Source: Thermogutta sp. (GTDB lineage: Bacteria; Planctomycetota; Planctomycetia; Pirellulales; Thermoguttaceae). From it: a stretch of DNA of 12,164 nucleotides. The stretch is taken from NCBI GenBank assembly GCA_012798155.1, contig JAAZNR010000667.1:1-12164 (forward strand), in the 5' to 3' direction. The notes under the pieces were generated by a model that ran no database searches, had not been told where the DNA came from, and saw nothing but the letters and a program-made list of their open reading frames with translations. The position numbers and the translations under genes were made by a program. Positions 1 to 6,424 of the stretch are shown piece by piece. The stretch's first letter is position 1, and every line of letters begins with the position of its first letter.

Positions 1-628
1 CGAAGAACCGCCCCAGACCCTCGCCGTCATAGCTGAAGGCCACGTGCGTCCACTCGCCGGCAACCAGAGCGATCTCCCGGGATGCGTATTCCGCCGAATC
101 GCGGCCGTATCCGAGGAAGGCCGTCAGGCGGTATCTCCCCGGACCCGTCCGCCGCAGATATAGACAGTAGTCGTGATTGGCCTGCGGCAAGTCCTTGGGG
201 TACGGATAGTACTTCTTGTCCAGCAGAAAGGCGGTGCCGCACTCGGCCAACTCCGGCTTGGGCTTGATGCACATTTCCAACGTGAAGGCGCCCTTCGGCG
301 ACAGGTCGGGGGCGTTCTTGACCACGGCGCCGTGCGGAACGTCGTGATCGGGTCCCCCCCGAAAGCTCTCCAAGCAGTTGCCGAAGAGGCCGCCGGGTAT
401 GAATCGGGATTCGCCGCGGAGCTGCAACTCGTGCCCGCGTCCGCTGCCGTCCAGCGCCTCTTTCCCCGGCAAGAACTGCCACAGTCCGAGGACGTTCGCG
501 CCGGCGGCATCCTCGCCTCGATAGAGCTGCTGCCAGGGCTTGGGGGGAGCGGACTCCGCCGCGACGGCGACGCCGACCCAGCCCGCCGAGATCGCCATGA
601 CAACGGCCCAAGGTAGCAAGCGATTCAT
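1..628 (-). CDS. Secreted LamG/concanavalin A-like domain protein (5' part only)
   Basis: Only the first 209 codons are present; the gene runs off the left edge. The frame gives a signal peptide (MNRLLPWAVVMAISAG..., cleavage likely after AVAA near residue 24), so the product should be exported. Residues about 45-209 resemble a LamG/jellyroll fold of the kind common in planctomycete secreted proteins: GLWQF, then LDGSGRGHEL, then IPGGLFGNCLE, a strand-rich part (FTLEMCIKP), and WTHVAFSYDGEG near 193-204, the usual signature of such domains. Such domains usually bind glycans or act as adhesion modules; the ligand cannot be read here. The ATG at 626-628 is supported by a TCCTTCC complement (ribosome site AAGGA) at 637-643, eight bases upstream. 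Other open frames over this stretch are arginine-rich shadows. Family assignment is from pattern, and the C-terminal part, which could carry another domain, is unseen. Confidence 0.8.
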   Translation of the reverse strand, partial: MNRLLPWAVVMAISAGWVGVAVAAESAPPKPWQQLYRGEDAAGANVLGLWQFLPGKEALDGSGRGHELQLRGESRFIPGGLFGNCLESFRGGPDHDVPHGAVVKNAPDLSPKGAFTLEMCIKPKPELAECGTAFLLDKKYYPYPKDLPQANHDYCLYLRRTGPGRYRLTAFLGYGRDSAEYASREIALVAGEWTHVAFSYDGEGLGRFF

Positions 629-745
629 GGCTCACATCCTTCCGGCATTGCAGGGGGGAACTCGCGGAAGCCAACGCAGCCGACCATGCCGCGGCCGCGC
701 GTCGAGTCCGCCTCGAGTCGTTATCCGCCTCCAGTGGTTACGGTA

Positions 746-791
746 GCGAATCCAGACCCGGCGAACAAGCGAATCCAGACGCGGCGAACAA
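746..791. repeat. 23-base tandem duplication
   Basis: Two abutting 23-base units (746-768 and 769-791), each beginning GCGAATCCAGAC and ending GGCGAACAA, differ at one base (C versus G at unit position 13). They sit directly left of the 82-base direct repeat, and no third unit is visible near the right copy at 4902. Function unknown. Confidence 0.85.
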
Positions 792-792
792 T

Positions 793-874
793 GCCCTCCC
801 CGCTCGTGTTCCACGGCCGGCTCGCCAACCCGTGCTTCTGCACTGCCGGACAAGCCGGCAGCGGCACCCGTGCG
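793..874 (+). repeat. 82-base direct repeat, left copy
   Basis: Starts GCCCTCCCCGCTCGTGTTCC and ends ACCCGTGCG. It matches 4902-4983 in the same orientation with one mismatch (C865 versus G4974). It contains a perfect 7-bp stem (CTGCCGG, loop ACAAG, CCGGCAG) at about 843-861. The two copies bracket the TerY-P/PIN operon. It could be the boundary of an acquired cassette or just two members of a dispersed genomic repeat; one window cannot decide. Confidence 0.9.
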
Positions 875-879
875 CTGGC

Positions 880-914
880 GGGTGGCTGGGGTCGTAGCGG
901 AGCGAAGCCCCCGG
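880..914 (+). repeat. Dispersed hairpin repeat, copy 1
   Basis: GGGTGGCTGGGG, a short spacer containing TCGTAGCG, then GAAGCCCCCGG. The G-rich and C-rich arms can pair as a hairpin. Copies occur at 8232-8266 (minus strand, two mismatches in 35) and 9931-9960 (five bases shorter). This copy abuts the stop codon of the PP2C gene (915-917), so it lies in the 3' end of that transcript. No T-tract follows on either strand, so an ordinary intrinsic terminator is not shown. Confidence 0.8.
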
Positions 915-1745
915 TCACCTTGTCGAATCTGAGATTATATCCACGTCGGATTGGTGATTCGCCTTTGCAACGAGTGCTAGAGTGCAGTCGTCGCTGGTGT
1001 GCTGCTGGAATACGCTCTTTACTTGCTCTTCCAGGTCTTGCGCCACCTCGCCCTCGTCATGGTCGGCCAGCCAGCCAAGCATGTACCTTAGTGCAGGTGC
1101 CACTTCGCGCGTGTGCCTGTTGACCAGCGTAACTTCGACGCCATCCGTAAATAGGGCGAAAGCTGTGCCTTGTTCCCCAATGTCGAATCCCGCCGACGAC
1201 TGGAATTCGATGTTCTCGACCGAATCCTGGTCGGTAATGAAATAAGTTTCGTTTGCAAATTCGCCTTTTCGGGGCGAGGATATGAGGCGTAGGCATCCGT
1301 CGAACATTCCGACAATGGCCCCGTCGCCGAGATGTGCGGCAATCCATCTGCCATCGCTACTAACAGCCAGCGCCACCATCGTGCAGGCATAGTCCTTGAT
1401 GGACAAACCAGCCTTCTCGGCAACGCGCCGTATCGCCCGCTTCGCCACCGAGGAGATCGACCACCTGTTGTCCTCGACCGGATCGGCTAGAGCGCCGTCG
1501 AAGTTGTCAGCGAGCCACGCAGCGACAACGCGACTGGCTATCTGGGCCCCCAGCCATCCATGTGACGTGCTGCCGGCACCATCACAGACACAGACCCCCA
1601 ATATCGTGCGTCCGTCAGGATAGCGCCGACGCACAGTAGACCACCCATCCTCACAACGGCCACCCGCGGCCATGTGCTGAGTACCGATGACGCTTACGCC
1701 CACCACTTTCCAACAAAGGCTTTGCACCATTACAGTTCCGCCCAT
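915..1745 (-). CDS. PP2C-type Ser/Thr protein phosphatase of a TerY-P triad
   Basis: A 276-residue single-domain PP2C-family phosphatase, expected to use two Mn/Mg ions to remove phosphate from Ser/Thr, probably from proteins modified by the kinase encoded upstream. Visible motifs, in order: GTQHMAAGGRCEDGW (E32/D33, first metal site), CDGAGS (D55, G56), HLGDG (D141), FTDGVE (D201) and SDDCTLALV (D252/D253). All metal-binding positions are present, so it should be active. The opening WKVVGVSVIGTQH is typical of phosphatases paired with TerY proteins. There is no signal peptide or membrane segment. It is the last gene of the operon and overlaps the VWA gene. The ATG at 1745 has GGAGG ten bases upstream. 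An alternative ATG at 1730 forms TAATG with the VWA stop and has a weaker ribosome site; both fit translational coupling. Confidence 0.88.
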   Translation of the reverse strand: MGGTVMVQSLCWKVVGVSVIGTQHMAAGGRCEDGWSTVRRRYPDGRTILGVCVCDGAGSTSHGWLGAQIASRVVAAWLADNFDGALADPVEDNRWSISSVAKRAIRRVAEKAGLSIKDYACTMVALAVSSDGRWIAAHLGDGAIVGMFDGCLRLISSPRKGEFANETYFITDQDSVENIEFQSSAGFDIGEQGTAFALFTDGVEVTLVNRHTREVAPALRYMLGWLADHDEGEVAQDLEEQVKSVFQQHTSDDCTLALVAKANHQSDVDIISDSTR

Positions 1746-2416
1746 CCCTTGATCCCCTCCAGATCAAGGTTGACTTTTTCGCCAGGGCGCGACTGAGAAA
1801 CCCTAACTACCGACTTGGACAGCCACTCGAAGAATTCGCGAAAGTTCAGCCCTTGTAGCCGAAGCGGACGCCGTTTCTCCGAAAACATAGCCAAGATGGA
1901 CATATCGGCAGCGGGACCGATGCCGATGGGAAACACCACGAGCTTGCCCGCCCTTTCCATCTTGCACGTCCTTGGCGCAGCTTGCATATGTTCCTGGGTC
2001 GTCGGCTGTCCGTCCGTCATAAGCACCAACCATGGCTGGAAGTAATCAACGCCCGCCTTTTGGTATTCCTGCTTTCGGGCCTCAAGACGGTCTAAAGCCA
2101 GATTCACGCCCCCGCCCAGATCGGTACACCCGCCTTGGCACATCACTGTGGGAGGGTTGCCAACCCGGTCAAGCCCCTGGAAGTCAATGAGCGTCTCAGC
2201 CGTGTCGGAAAAGGCGACGATGGCAACTTCCGCACTGGCCCGCGCGATTGGATCAGCCTGTATCGCCTCGAAGAACAGACAAACGCCGTCGTTGAGCTCC
2301 TCCATCGGCGCGCCATTCATGGACCCGGACGCATCAAGACATAGGGCGATGGGCACGCGGTTCGTTGGATTCAGAAGCAAATCTTCTGTACGCACCCTCA
2401 TGAATTCACGGGACAT
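1730..2416 (-). CDS. TerY-like von Willebrand factor A (VWA) domain protein
   Basis: A 228-residue cytoplasmic VWA protein. The metal-ion-dependent adhesion site looks complete: DASGS (D28, S30, S32), GGCTDLGGG (T98) and MTDGQPT (D135). The pattern VPIALCLDASGSMNGAPMEELNDG near the start and FREFFEWLSKSV near the end are close to the TerY branch of VWA proteins. That branch is known to pair with PP2C phosphatases and kinases (the TerY-P triad described for Ter stress systems). The usual inferred role is a metal-dependent scaffold holding kinase, phosphatase and client together. The start ATG has an excellent ribosome site (GGAGG at 2424-2428, spacing 7). It lies 31 bases after the kinase stop and overlaps the PP2C gene, so the three are very likely one transcript. 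The gene symbol terY is withheld because the context lacks other ter genes. Confidence 0.88.
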   Translation of the reverse strand: MSREFMRVRTEDLLLNPTNRVPIALCLDASGSMNGAPMEELNDGVCLFFEAIQADPIARASAEVAIVAFSDTAETLIDFQGLDRVGNPPTVMCQGGCTDLGGGVNLALDRLEARKQEYQKAGVDYFQPWLVLMTDGQPTTQEHMQAAPRTCKMERAGKLVVFPIGIGPAADMSILAMFSEKRRPLRLQGLNFREFFEWLSKSVVRVSQSRPGEKVNLDLEGIKGWAEL

Positions 2417-2447
2417 AATGTTGCCTCCGGGCTACCATGTGAGATCA

Positions 2448-4748
2448 TTACTTGCCAAACCAAGTGTGCATGTACTCGGCAGCTTTTTGCTGGCCGATTT
2501 GCAGACGCCTGGCGAACAGGCCAACAACCAAACCGCCGACAGCGCCGGGCAACGCCCAACTCGCTGAGCCAGCACAGAGCGCCGAGCCAGTGGCCCCGGC
2601 AACGATGCCGATTCCTCCGGCGGTGAACATAGCGGAATCCACTTTCGAGATTGACGCCCCGGCAAAGAAAATGCCGGCAATGCCGCCAAGGCTTCCGCCT
2701 CCCCAAGCCCCAGGCCCAAAACCGCTGTAGTTTCGAAAAAGCATGAATAGCAAACCATCCAGAATCGCTCCGACAGCCGTGCCAGCCGCTACGCAACCTC
2801 CTATCTCCAAAAGAGCCTTGAGTGGCGCAGCAATCGGCCAGAGCAATGGGGTCGTGTACCACTCGCCGGCACCGGGGTAGCTGCCGGGCGAACGGGTCGG
2901 CGCCTGATAACTGCCGGTTGGTGGAACAGATGCCGGTTGCTTTCTACTCGGCGCAGCGCGGCCGGCAGAGGGCATCGCGCCGTATCCGCCGCTCGGCACG
3001 TATGGTGTTCGCTGGCGTTGCGGTTGTGAACCGGATGACGAAGCCACCACCCGTGACGTTGCGGCCATTCGACGCACCGATCTCTGGAGATCGGTTTCTC
3101 CGCCCGTTGGCAACGGGCGTCCCTTACCCTCCACATATCGGAAATTCTGGGGCAGGATTGACAAGTCAAACCCATACTGGGGTGTTGGCCCTCGAAACAC
3201 CGCCATGTCTTTGCTAAGGATGAGTTCGTAGTCTCGGAACAGGCGAAGCCATGTTTGCACCGGCACTCGCGGCTGGCCTCGGAAGTCGGCGTGAAAAGAT
3301 TGATGAAAGGCTTCCTTCAGTGGCCGGGTGAGATGCGACCAACAGAAGCGCCATGCACCCTCCGGTGCTCCGGCCGAGGATTTCTCGCCGAGCGGATAAG
3401 GGAAGTGCATCTTCTGGATGTTCGCAGCCCCATCCGCCCCGCCTTGATGGCTGTAGGGAGGCTTTCCAGGCATCATTATCATGAACAGCAGGGTCGCAAC
3501 AGCAAATAGCTCATGCTCCAAAGTGCGAAGAAACTTGCTAAAATCCTGCCCTTGAATCTCCGGTGCGACAAAGTTAATAGAACCTACTGGGCACGGAAAG
3601 CCTTGTATCTGGAAGCTGTCGCAATCGACAAAGAAGACGGAGTTCTCACTGGCAACGAGAATGTTCATCGGGTTGATGTCACCGAGAAGCACACCCATTC
3701 GATGCAGGTATTGGATCGCCTCCAGAATACGAATGGCTAGCCGTACAGACTCGCGCCGCGTCCATGTGGGATACTTGGCGAGCCATACAGTTGGAATGAA
3801 CAACCCGTGCCCCAGGGGCTCACCCGAAGCGCGGGGCATCAAGAAGCCTCGGAACACCCCTTGACTGTCGTTGACCGCTGCCAGAGGCCAGCAAATGCCC
3901 GGATGAGCCACCTTGCGGCTCGCCATCAGTTCGATTTTACCCTGCGTCCCCTTGGTAAGCCGCGATTTGTGATAGATTTTGCACAGCACCCCAGCTTGAT
4001 CGGTCTCGTAGACAGTGCCCTCACCGCCGCTTCCCAATTTATTGGCAAGACGCACGGGCTTTTCGTCCAGCTTGTTGTAAACGATGCCCGTTCTTTCTAC
4101 GTCCTCCTTCGCGGACAGCGAAGTCTCAAGGCCTGGTTCCAGCGTCGTCGTTCTGGCGAAGGGGTGTGCCACGTTGGGATTGACCGGCAGCCGAAACCTC
4201 TGCACCGGCCGAGTTGTTCTGCCTGGCGGCAGACCTGGGTTGCCGCCGCGCGTGTTGCCGTCCCGTCCCCAAATGCGAGCCGTCCCGAGTTGTGGATCGA
4301 ACCGGACTACGAGGAGACTGTGCCTCGAACCGAAACACCCGGCCTGTTTCTTGCTGTAAATCCACTCCTTGAGATCGAAATCGTTTGTCAGGACCACGAT
4401 GTCATGTTGAGTAACGTGCTGCTCGACCACCCTGGATATGACGTTATCAGCAATCGTCCGGTCGTCGGACTGCTCTCCGCGAAGCTGTGCTAGTCCGCGA
4501 CTGACTGCGTTCTCAACCGATTGCAACGCCGCTCTGGCAGTCTGTAGCCGATGGTCTCGCTTCTTCTCGATCTTTTGAAGCTCTTGAACGACCCGGCGAG
4601 GAATCAGCAGTTGATTGTGCTCAAAGACAGGGGCGTAGTCAGTTAGGAACTTGTCGAAGTTCCTGTGCATCAGGAAACAAGTGTCAACAAGAATCTTGTG
4701 ACTCTTGAGAACGTCAAGAAGGCGATCAGGCTTAGCAAGTTCACCCAT
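2448..4748 (-). CDS. PIN-domain nuclease fused to TerY-type protein kinase with C-terminal membrane segments
   Basis: A 766-residue fusion, numbered from the ATG at 4748. Residues about 15-155 form a PIN-type RNase domain: ILVDTCFLMH (D22), IPRRVVQELQKI (E56), DRTIADNVI (D101) and VLTNDFDLKEW (D123, D125), the expected acidic tetrad. Residues about 234-500 form a protein kinase: glycine loop GSGGEG (239-244), K257, catalytic LGDINPMN (D357, N362), VDCDSFQ (D375) in place of DFG, APE (395-397) and RTLEHELFA. The LGD and DCDSF variants are, to my knowledge, usual in kinases of TerY-P triads. A Ser/Pro/Gly-rich linker (about 560-630) leads to four glycine-rich hydrophobic stretches (about 646-670, 681-700, 706-728, 732-746), a probable membrane anchor. 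The ATG at 4748 follows a G-rich ribosome site; a GTG at 4769 would add seven residues. First gene of the operon. RNase activity is inferred, not shown. Confidence 0.88.
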   Translation of the reverse strand: MGELAKPDRLLDVLKSHKILVDTCFLMHRNFDKFLTDYAPVFEHNQLLIPRRVVQELQKIEKKRDHRLQTARAALQSVENAVSRGLAQLRGEQSDDRTIADNVISRVVEQHVTQHDIVVLTNDFDLKEWIYSKKQAGCFGSRHSLLVVRFDPQLGTARIWGRDGNTRGGNPGLPPGRTTRPVQRFRLPVNPNVAHPFARTTTLEPGLETSLSAKEDVERTGIVYNKLDEKPVRLANKLGSGGEGTVYETDQAGVLCKIYHKSRLTKGTQGKIELMASRKVAHPGICWPLAAVNDSQGVFRGFLMPRASGEPLGHGLFIPTVWLAKYPTWTRRESVRLAIRILEAIQYLHRMGVLLGDINPMNILVASENSVFFVDCDSFQIQGFPCPVGSINFVAPEIQGQDFSKFLRTLEHELFAVATLLFMIMMPGKPPYSHQGGADGAANIQKMHFPYPLGEKSSAGAPEGAWRFCWSHLTRPLKEAFHQSFHADFRGQPRVPVQTWLRLFRDYELILSKDMAVFRGPTPQYGFDLSILPQNFRYVEGKGRPLPTGGETDLQRSVRRMAATSRVVASSSGSQPQRQRTPYVPSGGYGAMPSAGRAAPSRKQPASVPPTGSYQAPTRSPGSYPGAGEWYTTPLLWPIAAPLKALLEIGGCVAAGTAVGAILDGLLFMLFRNYSGFGPGAWGGGSLGGIAGIFFAGASISKVDSAMFTAGGIGIVAGATGSALCAGSASWALPGAVGGLVVGLFARRLQIGQQKAAEYMHTWFGK

Positions 4749-4858
4749 CAGGATACCCCCCGCTTGCACAGCCGTGGCGTTGCGTCAATCGCCAACTCTT
4801 CCGGTTTCAGTCGCGAACGCCGCACAAACTCGCCTCGTTAAATACCCCTCATCGCGGA

Positions 4859-4886
4859 ATTATATTACGGCCTACGACTCCTTCAA
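4859..4886 (-). promoter_or_regulatory. Sigma-70-like promoter of the PIN-kinase operon
   Basis: Read on the minus strand: TTGAAG (4886-4881), a 16-base spacer, then a perfect TATAAT (4864-4859). Transcription would begin near 4852 and give a leader of roughly 100 bases before the ATG at 4748. It is the best promoter match seen in the window and lies inside the interval bounded by the direct repeats, so the cassette would carry its own promoter. Inferred from consensus only. Confidence 0.6.
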
Positions 4887-4901
4887 TACCCCAGAAGCTT
4901 G

Positions 4902-4983
4902 GCCCTCCCCGCTCGTGTTCCACGGCCGGCTCGCCAACCCGTGCTTCTGCACTGCCGGACAAGCCGGCAGCGGGACCCGTGCG
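4902..4983 (+). repeat. 82-base direct repeat, right copy
   Basis: Same orientation as 793-874, 81 of 82 bases identical, including the CTGCCGG/CCGGCAG stem. It lies just upstream of the operon promoter and just left of the 27-base tandem repeats. Exact recombination between the two copies would remove about 4.1 kb containing only the three-gene operon, its promoter and the hairpin repeat at 880. Confidence 0.9.
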
Positions 4984-5000
4984 GCAGCAGTGCGCAACTC

Positions 5001-5106
5001 TCGCCTTCAGAACGCGGCGCCGGGGTCGCGCCTTCGGAACGCGGTGCCGGGGTCGCGCCTTCAGAACGCGGTGCCGGGACATCGCCTTCAGAACAGCGAG
5101 CCGGCA
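5001..5106. repeat. 27-base tandem repeat, about four units, entering the SRAP 3' end
   Basis: Units at 5001-5025 (25 bases), 5026-5052, 5053-5079 and 5080-5106 share the core CGCCTTCAGAACGCGGTGCC. The two middle units differ at few positions and the outer ones are more worn. The last unit overlaps the stop and final codons of the SRAP gene (5088 onward). The 27-base period equals nine codons, so copy-number change would not shift a frame read through it. There are no spacers between units, so this is not a CRISPR array. Confidence 0.85.
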
Positions 5107-5816
5107 ATCTCGCCGCGTTCCAGGCACCGCGGGCCTTCGTGCACGGGGGCGTTCACGTAGTCGCCGACCGGGAAGGCCTCCATCTCATCGGCCGGATAGG
5201 GCCGCAAAAGGCCCTGTAGCGCGGCGGGGTCCTGAAGGGCCGGGTTCAGCCACTCCGCGTAAAACTGCGGCGGCAGAATCGCCGGCATGCGGTCGTGGAT
5301 TTGCGACATCAGCGCGTTCGGGCCGGTCGTCAGAATGGCGCACGACTCCAGCGCGGAACCGTCCTCCGTCTCGCGCGATTCCCAAAGTCCGGCGAAAGCG
5401 AAGAGCCGATCATCGCGGAAGCGGATGAAGTAGGGCTGCTTGCGGCGGTCGAGACGCTTCCATTCGTAGAAGCCGTCCGCGGGGACCAGGCAGCGGCGGT
5501 AACGGAAGGCGGCGCGAAAGGCCGGCCGCGCCGCGGCGGTCTCCGCCCGGGCATTGATCCAGCCCGCCTCGGCAGGATTCTTCGCCCATTGCGGGACCAG
5601 ACCCCATTGCACGCGGCTCCATTCCCTCCGCGACCCGCCGGGGGGAGCCGTATCCGCGGCCACGCCGTCGAGGGCCGCGACGGGAACCGCCCGGACGATG
5701 TCCACCGGCTGCCCCGGCGCGATGTTGTAGCGCGGCTCCAGGAGCGGCAATTCCGGCAGGCCGAAATGCTCGGCCACGGTCTTGGGATCGGTTCGCAACG
5801 TGAATCGCCCGCACAT
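5088..5816 (-). CDS. SRAP-domain protein (YedK/HMCES family), abasic-site DNA-protein crosslinker
   Basis: A 242-residue SOS-response-associated peptidase family protein. Family members bind abasic sites in single-stranded DNA and form a thiazolidine crosslink through Cys2, shielding the lesion from error-prone repair and breakage. The key residues all appear: C2 in MCGRFTL, N31 in YNIAPGQ, N88 in WINARAET, E118 in DGFYEW and H174 in IHDRMPAILP. They match E. coli YedK positions (C2, N75, E105, H160) with a constant offset of 13 for the last three. The start was chosen at the ATG at 5814-5816 because Cys must be residue 2 after Met removal; an in-frame start at 5945 would add 43 residues and bury the nucleophile. 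A possible ribosome site (AGGA) lies ten bases upstream. The C-terminus ends inside a 27-base repeat unit. It stands alone, with no operon partner visible. Confidence 0.92.
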   Translation of the reverse strand: MCGRFTLRTDPKTVAEHFGLPELPLLEPRYNIAPGQPVDIVRAVPVAALDGVAADTAPPGGSRREWSRVQWGLVPQWAKNPAEAGWINARAETAAARPAFRAAFRYRRCLVPADGFYEWKRLDRRKQPYFIRFRDDRLFAFAGLWESRETEDGSALESCAILTTGPNALMSQIHDRMPAILPPQFYAEWLNPALQDPAALQGLLRPYPADEMEAFPVGDYVNAPVHEGPRCLERGEIAGSLF

Positions 5817-6069
5817 GAGGTTTCGGTCCTTTTCGGTCGCCTCGGCCGCCGGTCCCCGCGTGGCGCGAACGCGGCCGATCCGCCGGAGTGGGAACAACCG
5901 GGGATCGGACTCCGCCCCCGGCCGGCCTGCTGCCGCGTCTGCCACGGAGACCGATTTGGCGCGGGAAGTCGGTCGACCCGCAAAATCGCTACCACCATCA
6001 AAATCGTGTAGCCGTTCAGGCGCTTGCCCGGTCTGTCATTGCAACGCGGAGGCGGAGAGGCTGCTCTCG

Positions 6070-6160
6070 AAACGCAGGGGGCGCAGAGGACGCAGAGAAG
6101 GCAGAAGGCGAACGAAGAATTGGTAGCCCGAACTCTGCGCTCTCCGCGTTCTCTGCGTTT
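6070..6160. repeat. Imperfect inverted repeat of CGCAGAG-type units
   Basis: The left arm at 6070-6097 (AAACGCAGGGGGCGCAGAGG...) pairs with the right arm at 6133-6160 (...TCCGCGTTCTCTGCGTTT): 28-base arms with several mismatches around a 35-base middle. Arms built from repeats of CGCAGAG are a dispersed element seen in many large bacterial genomes, including planctomycetes. It could form a long RNA hairpin in either direction. No T-tract follows, so a terminator role is unproven. Confidence 0.75.
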
Positions 6161-6334
6161 CCATCTTTTCATTCTACGTAGCCGTCCCCGAGCCGCTGGG
6201 AGCCGAAAAACGTTTCCGCCCATTCACTCCCGAAGGCGGCAGTCCCTTTGTCGCCGCTTTGATCGCAAGCATGAACCCAGTCCCCGTGAACAGTTACAAA
6301 ATTGTATCCATTCCGCGGGCCAAGCGGCCGGATG

Positions 6335-6364
6335 TTGCGCGCCCTCTTCGCCATGACGTACAAT
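6335..6364 (+). promoter_or_regulatory. Candidate promoter for uppP
   Basis: TTGCGC (6335-6340), an 18-base spacer, then TACAAT (6359-6364). The -10 is a good match and the -35 fair. Transcription would start near 6371, about 54 bases before the chosen ATG at 6425. This argues against the longer reading frame starting at 6302. Consensus match only. Confidence 0.4.
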
Positions 6365-6424
6365 TGTGGGGTTTTCGCGGCGGAATCCGGGGTCTTGATG
6401 ATGGGCCTGACTGCGAGGATCGCG

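Larger units (their letters stand above)
629..914. other. Repeat-rich intergenic gap between LamG gene and TerY-P operon
   Basis: No credible coding frame is seen. The gap holds a 23-base tandem duplication (746-791), the left 82-base direct repeat (793-874) and a hairpin repeat (880-914) that reaches the stop codon of the PP2C gene. The LamG promoter should lie here on the minus strand, but no convincing -35/-10 pair stands out. Confidence 0.7.
4749..5087. other. Intergenic region upstream of the TerY-P/PIN operon
   Basis: No gene is seen. From left to right it holds a leader of about 100 bases for the kinase transcript, a sigma-70-like promoter (4859-4886, minus), the right 82-base direct repeat (4902-4983), and most of a 27-base tandem repeat that runs into the SRAP gene. 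The stretch 4749-4900 is visibly poorer in GC than the DNA to its right, like the operon itself. The change of composition therefore falls at or near the direct repeat. Confidence 0.7.
5817..6424. other. Intergenic gap between divergent SRAP and uppP genes
   Basis: Divergent promoter region with no convincing gene. The open frames across it are arginine-rich shadows or extensions without a ribosome site. It contains a long imperfect inverted repeat (6070-6160), two copies of a TGAACGGCTAC-like motif (minus at about 5998-6020, plus at about 6283-6305), and a candidate promoter for uppP (6335-6364). No clear promoter was found for the SRAP gene. Confidence 0.65.

Noticed and set aside
27..674. 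215-residue and 159-residue minus-strand frames over the LamG gene
   Set aside because: Arg/Ser/Pro-rich, no domain pattern; the third minus frame gives a signal peptide, ribosome site and LamG-like motifs.
793..4983. Insertion sequence or integron explaining the direct repeats
   Set aside because: No transposase, integrase or terminal inverted repeats are visible between or next to the copies, and 82 bases is far too long for a target-site duplication.
5001..5106. Possible CRISPR array from regularly spaced repeats
   Set aside because: The 27-base units abut with no unique spacers and lie partly in a coding region; no cas gene is near.
5817..5945. N-terminal extension of the SRAP protein
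   Set aside because: SRAP activity needs Cys at position 2, so translation must begin at the ATG at 5816.
5330..6223. 297-residue minus-strand frame extending through the SRAP upstream gap
   Set aside because: Out of frame with SRAP and reading through the CGCAGAG inverted repeat; composition is that of a shadow.
6302..6424. 41-residue N-terminal extension of UppP
   Set aside because: No ribosome site at 6302, a candidate promoter lies inside it, and the family starts right at the first helix found from 6425.
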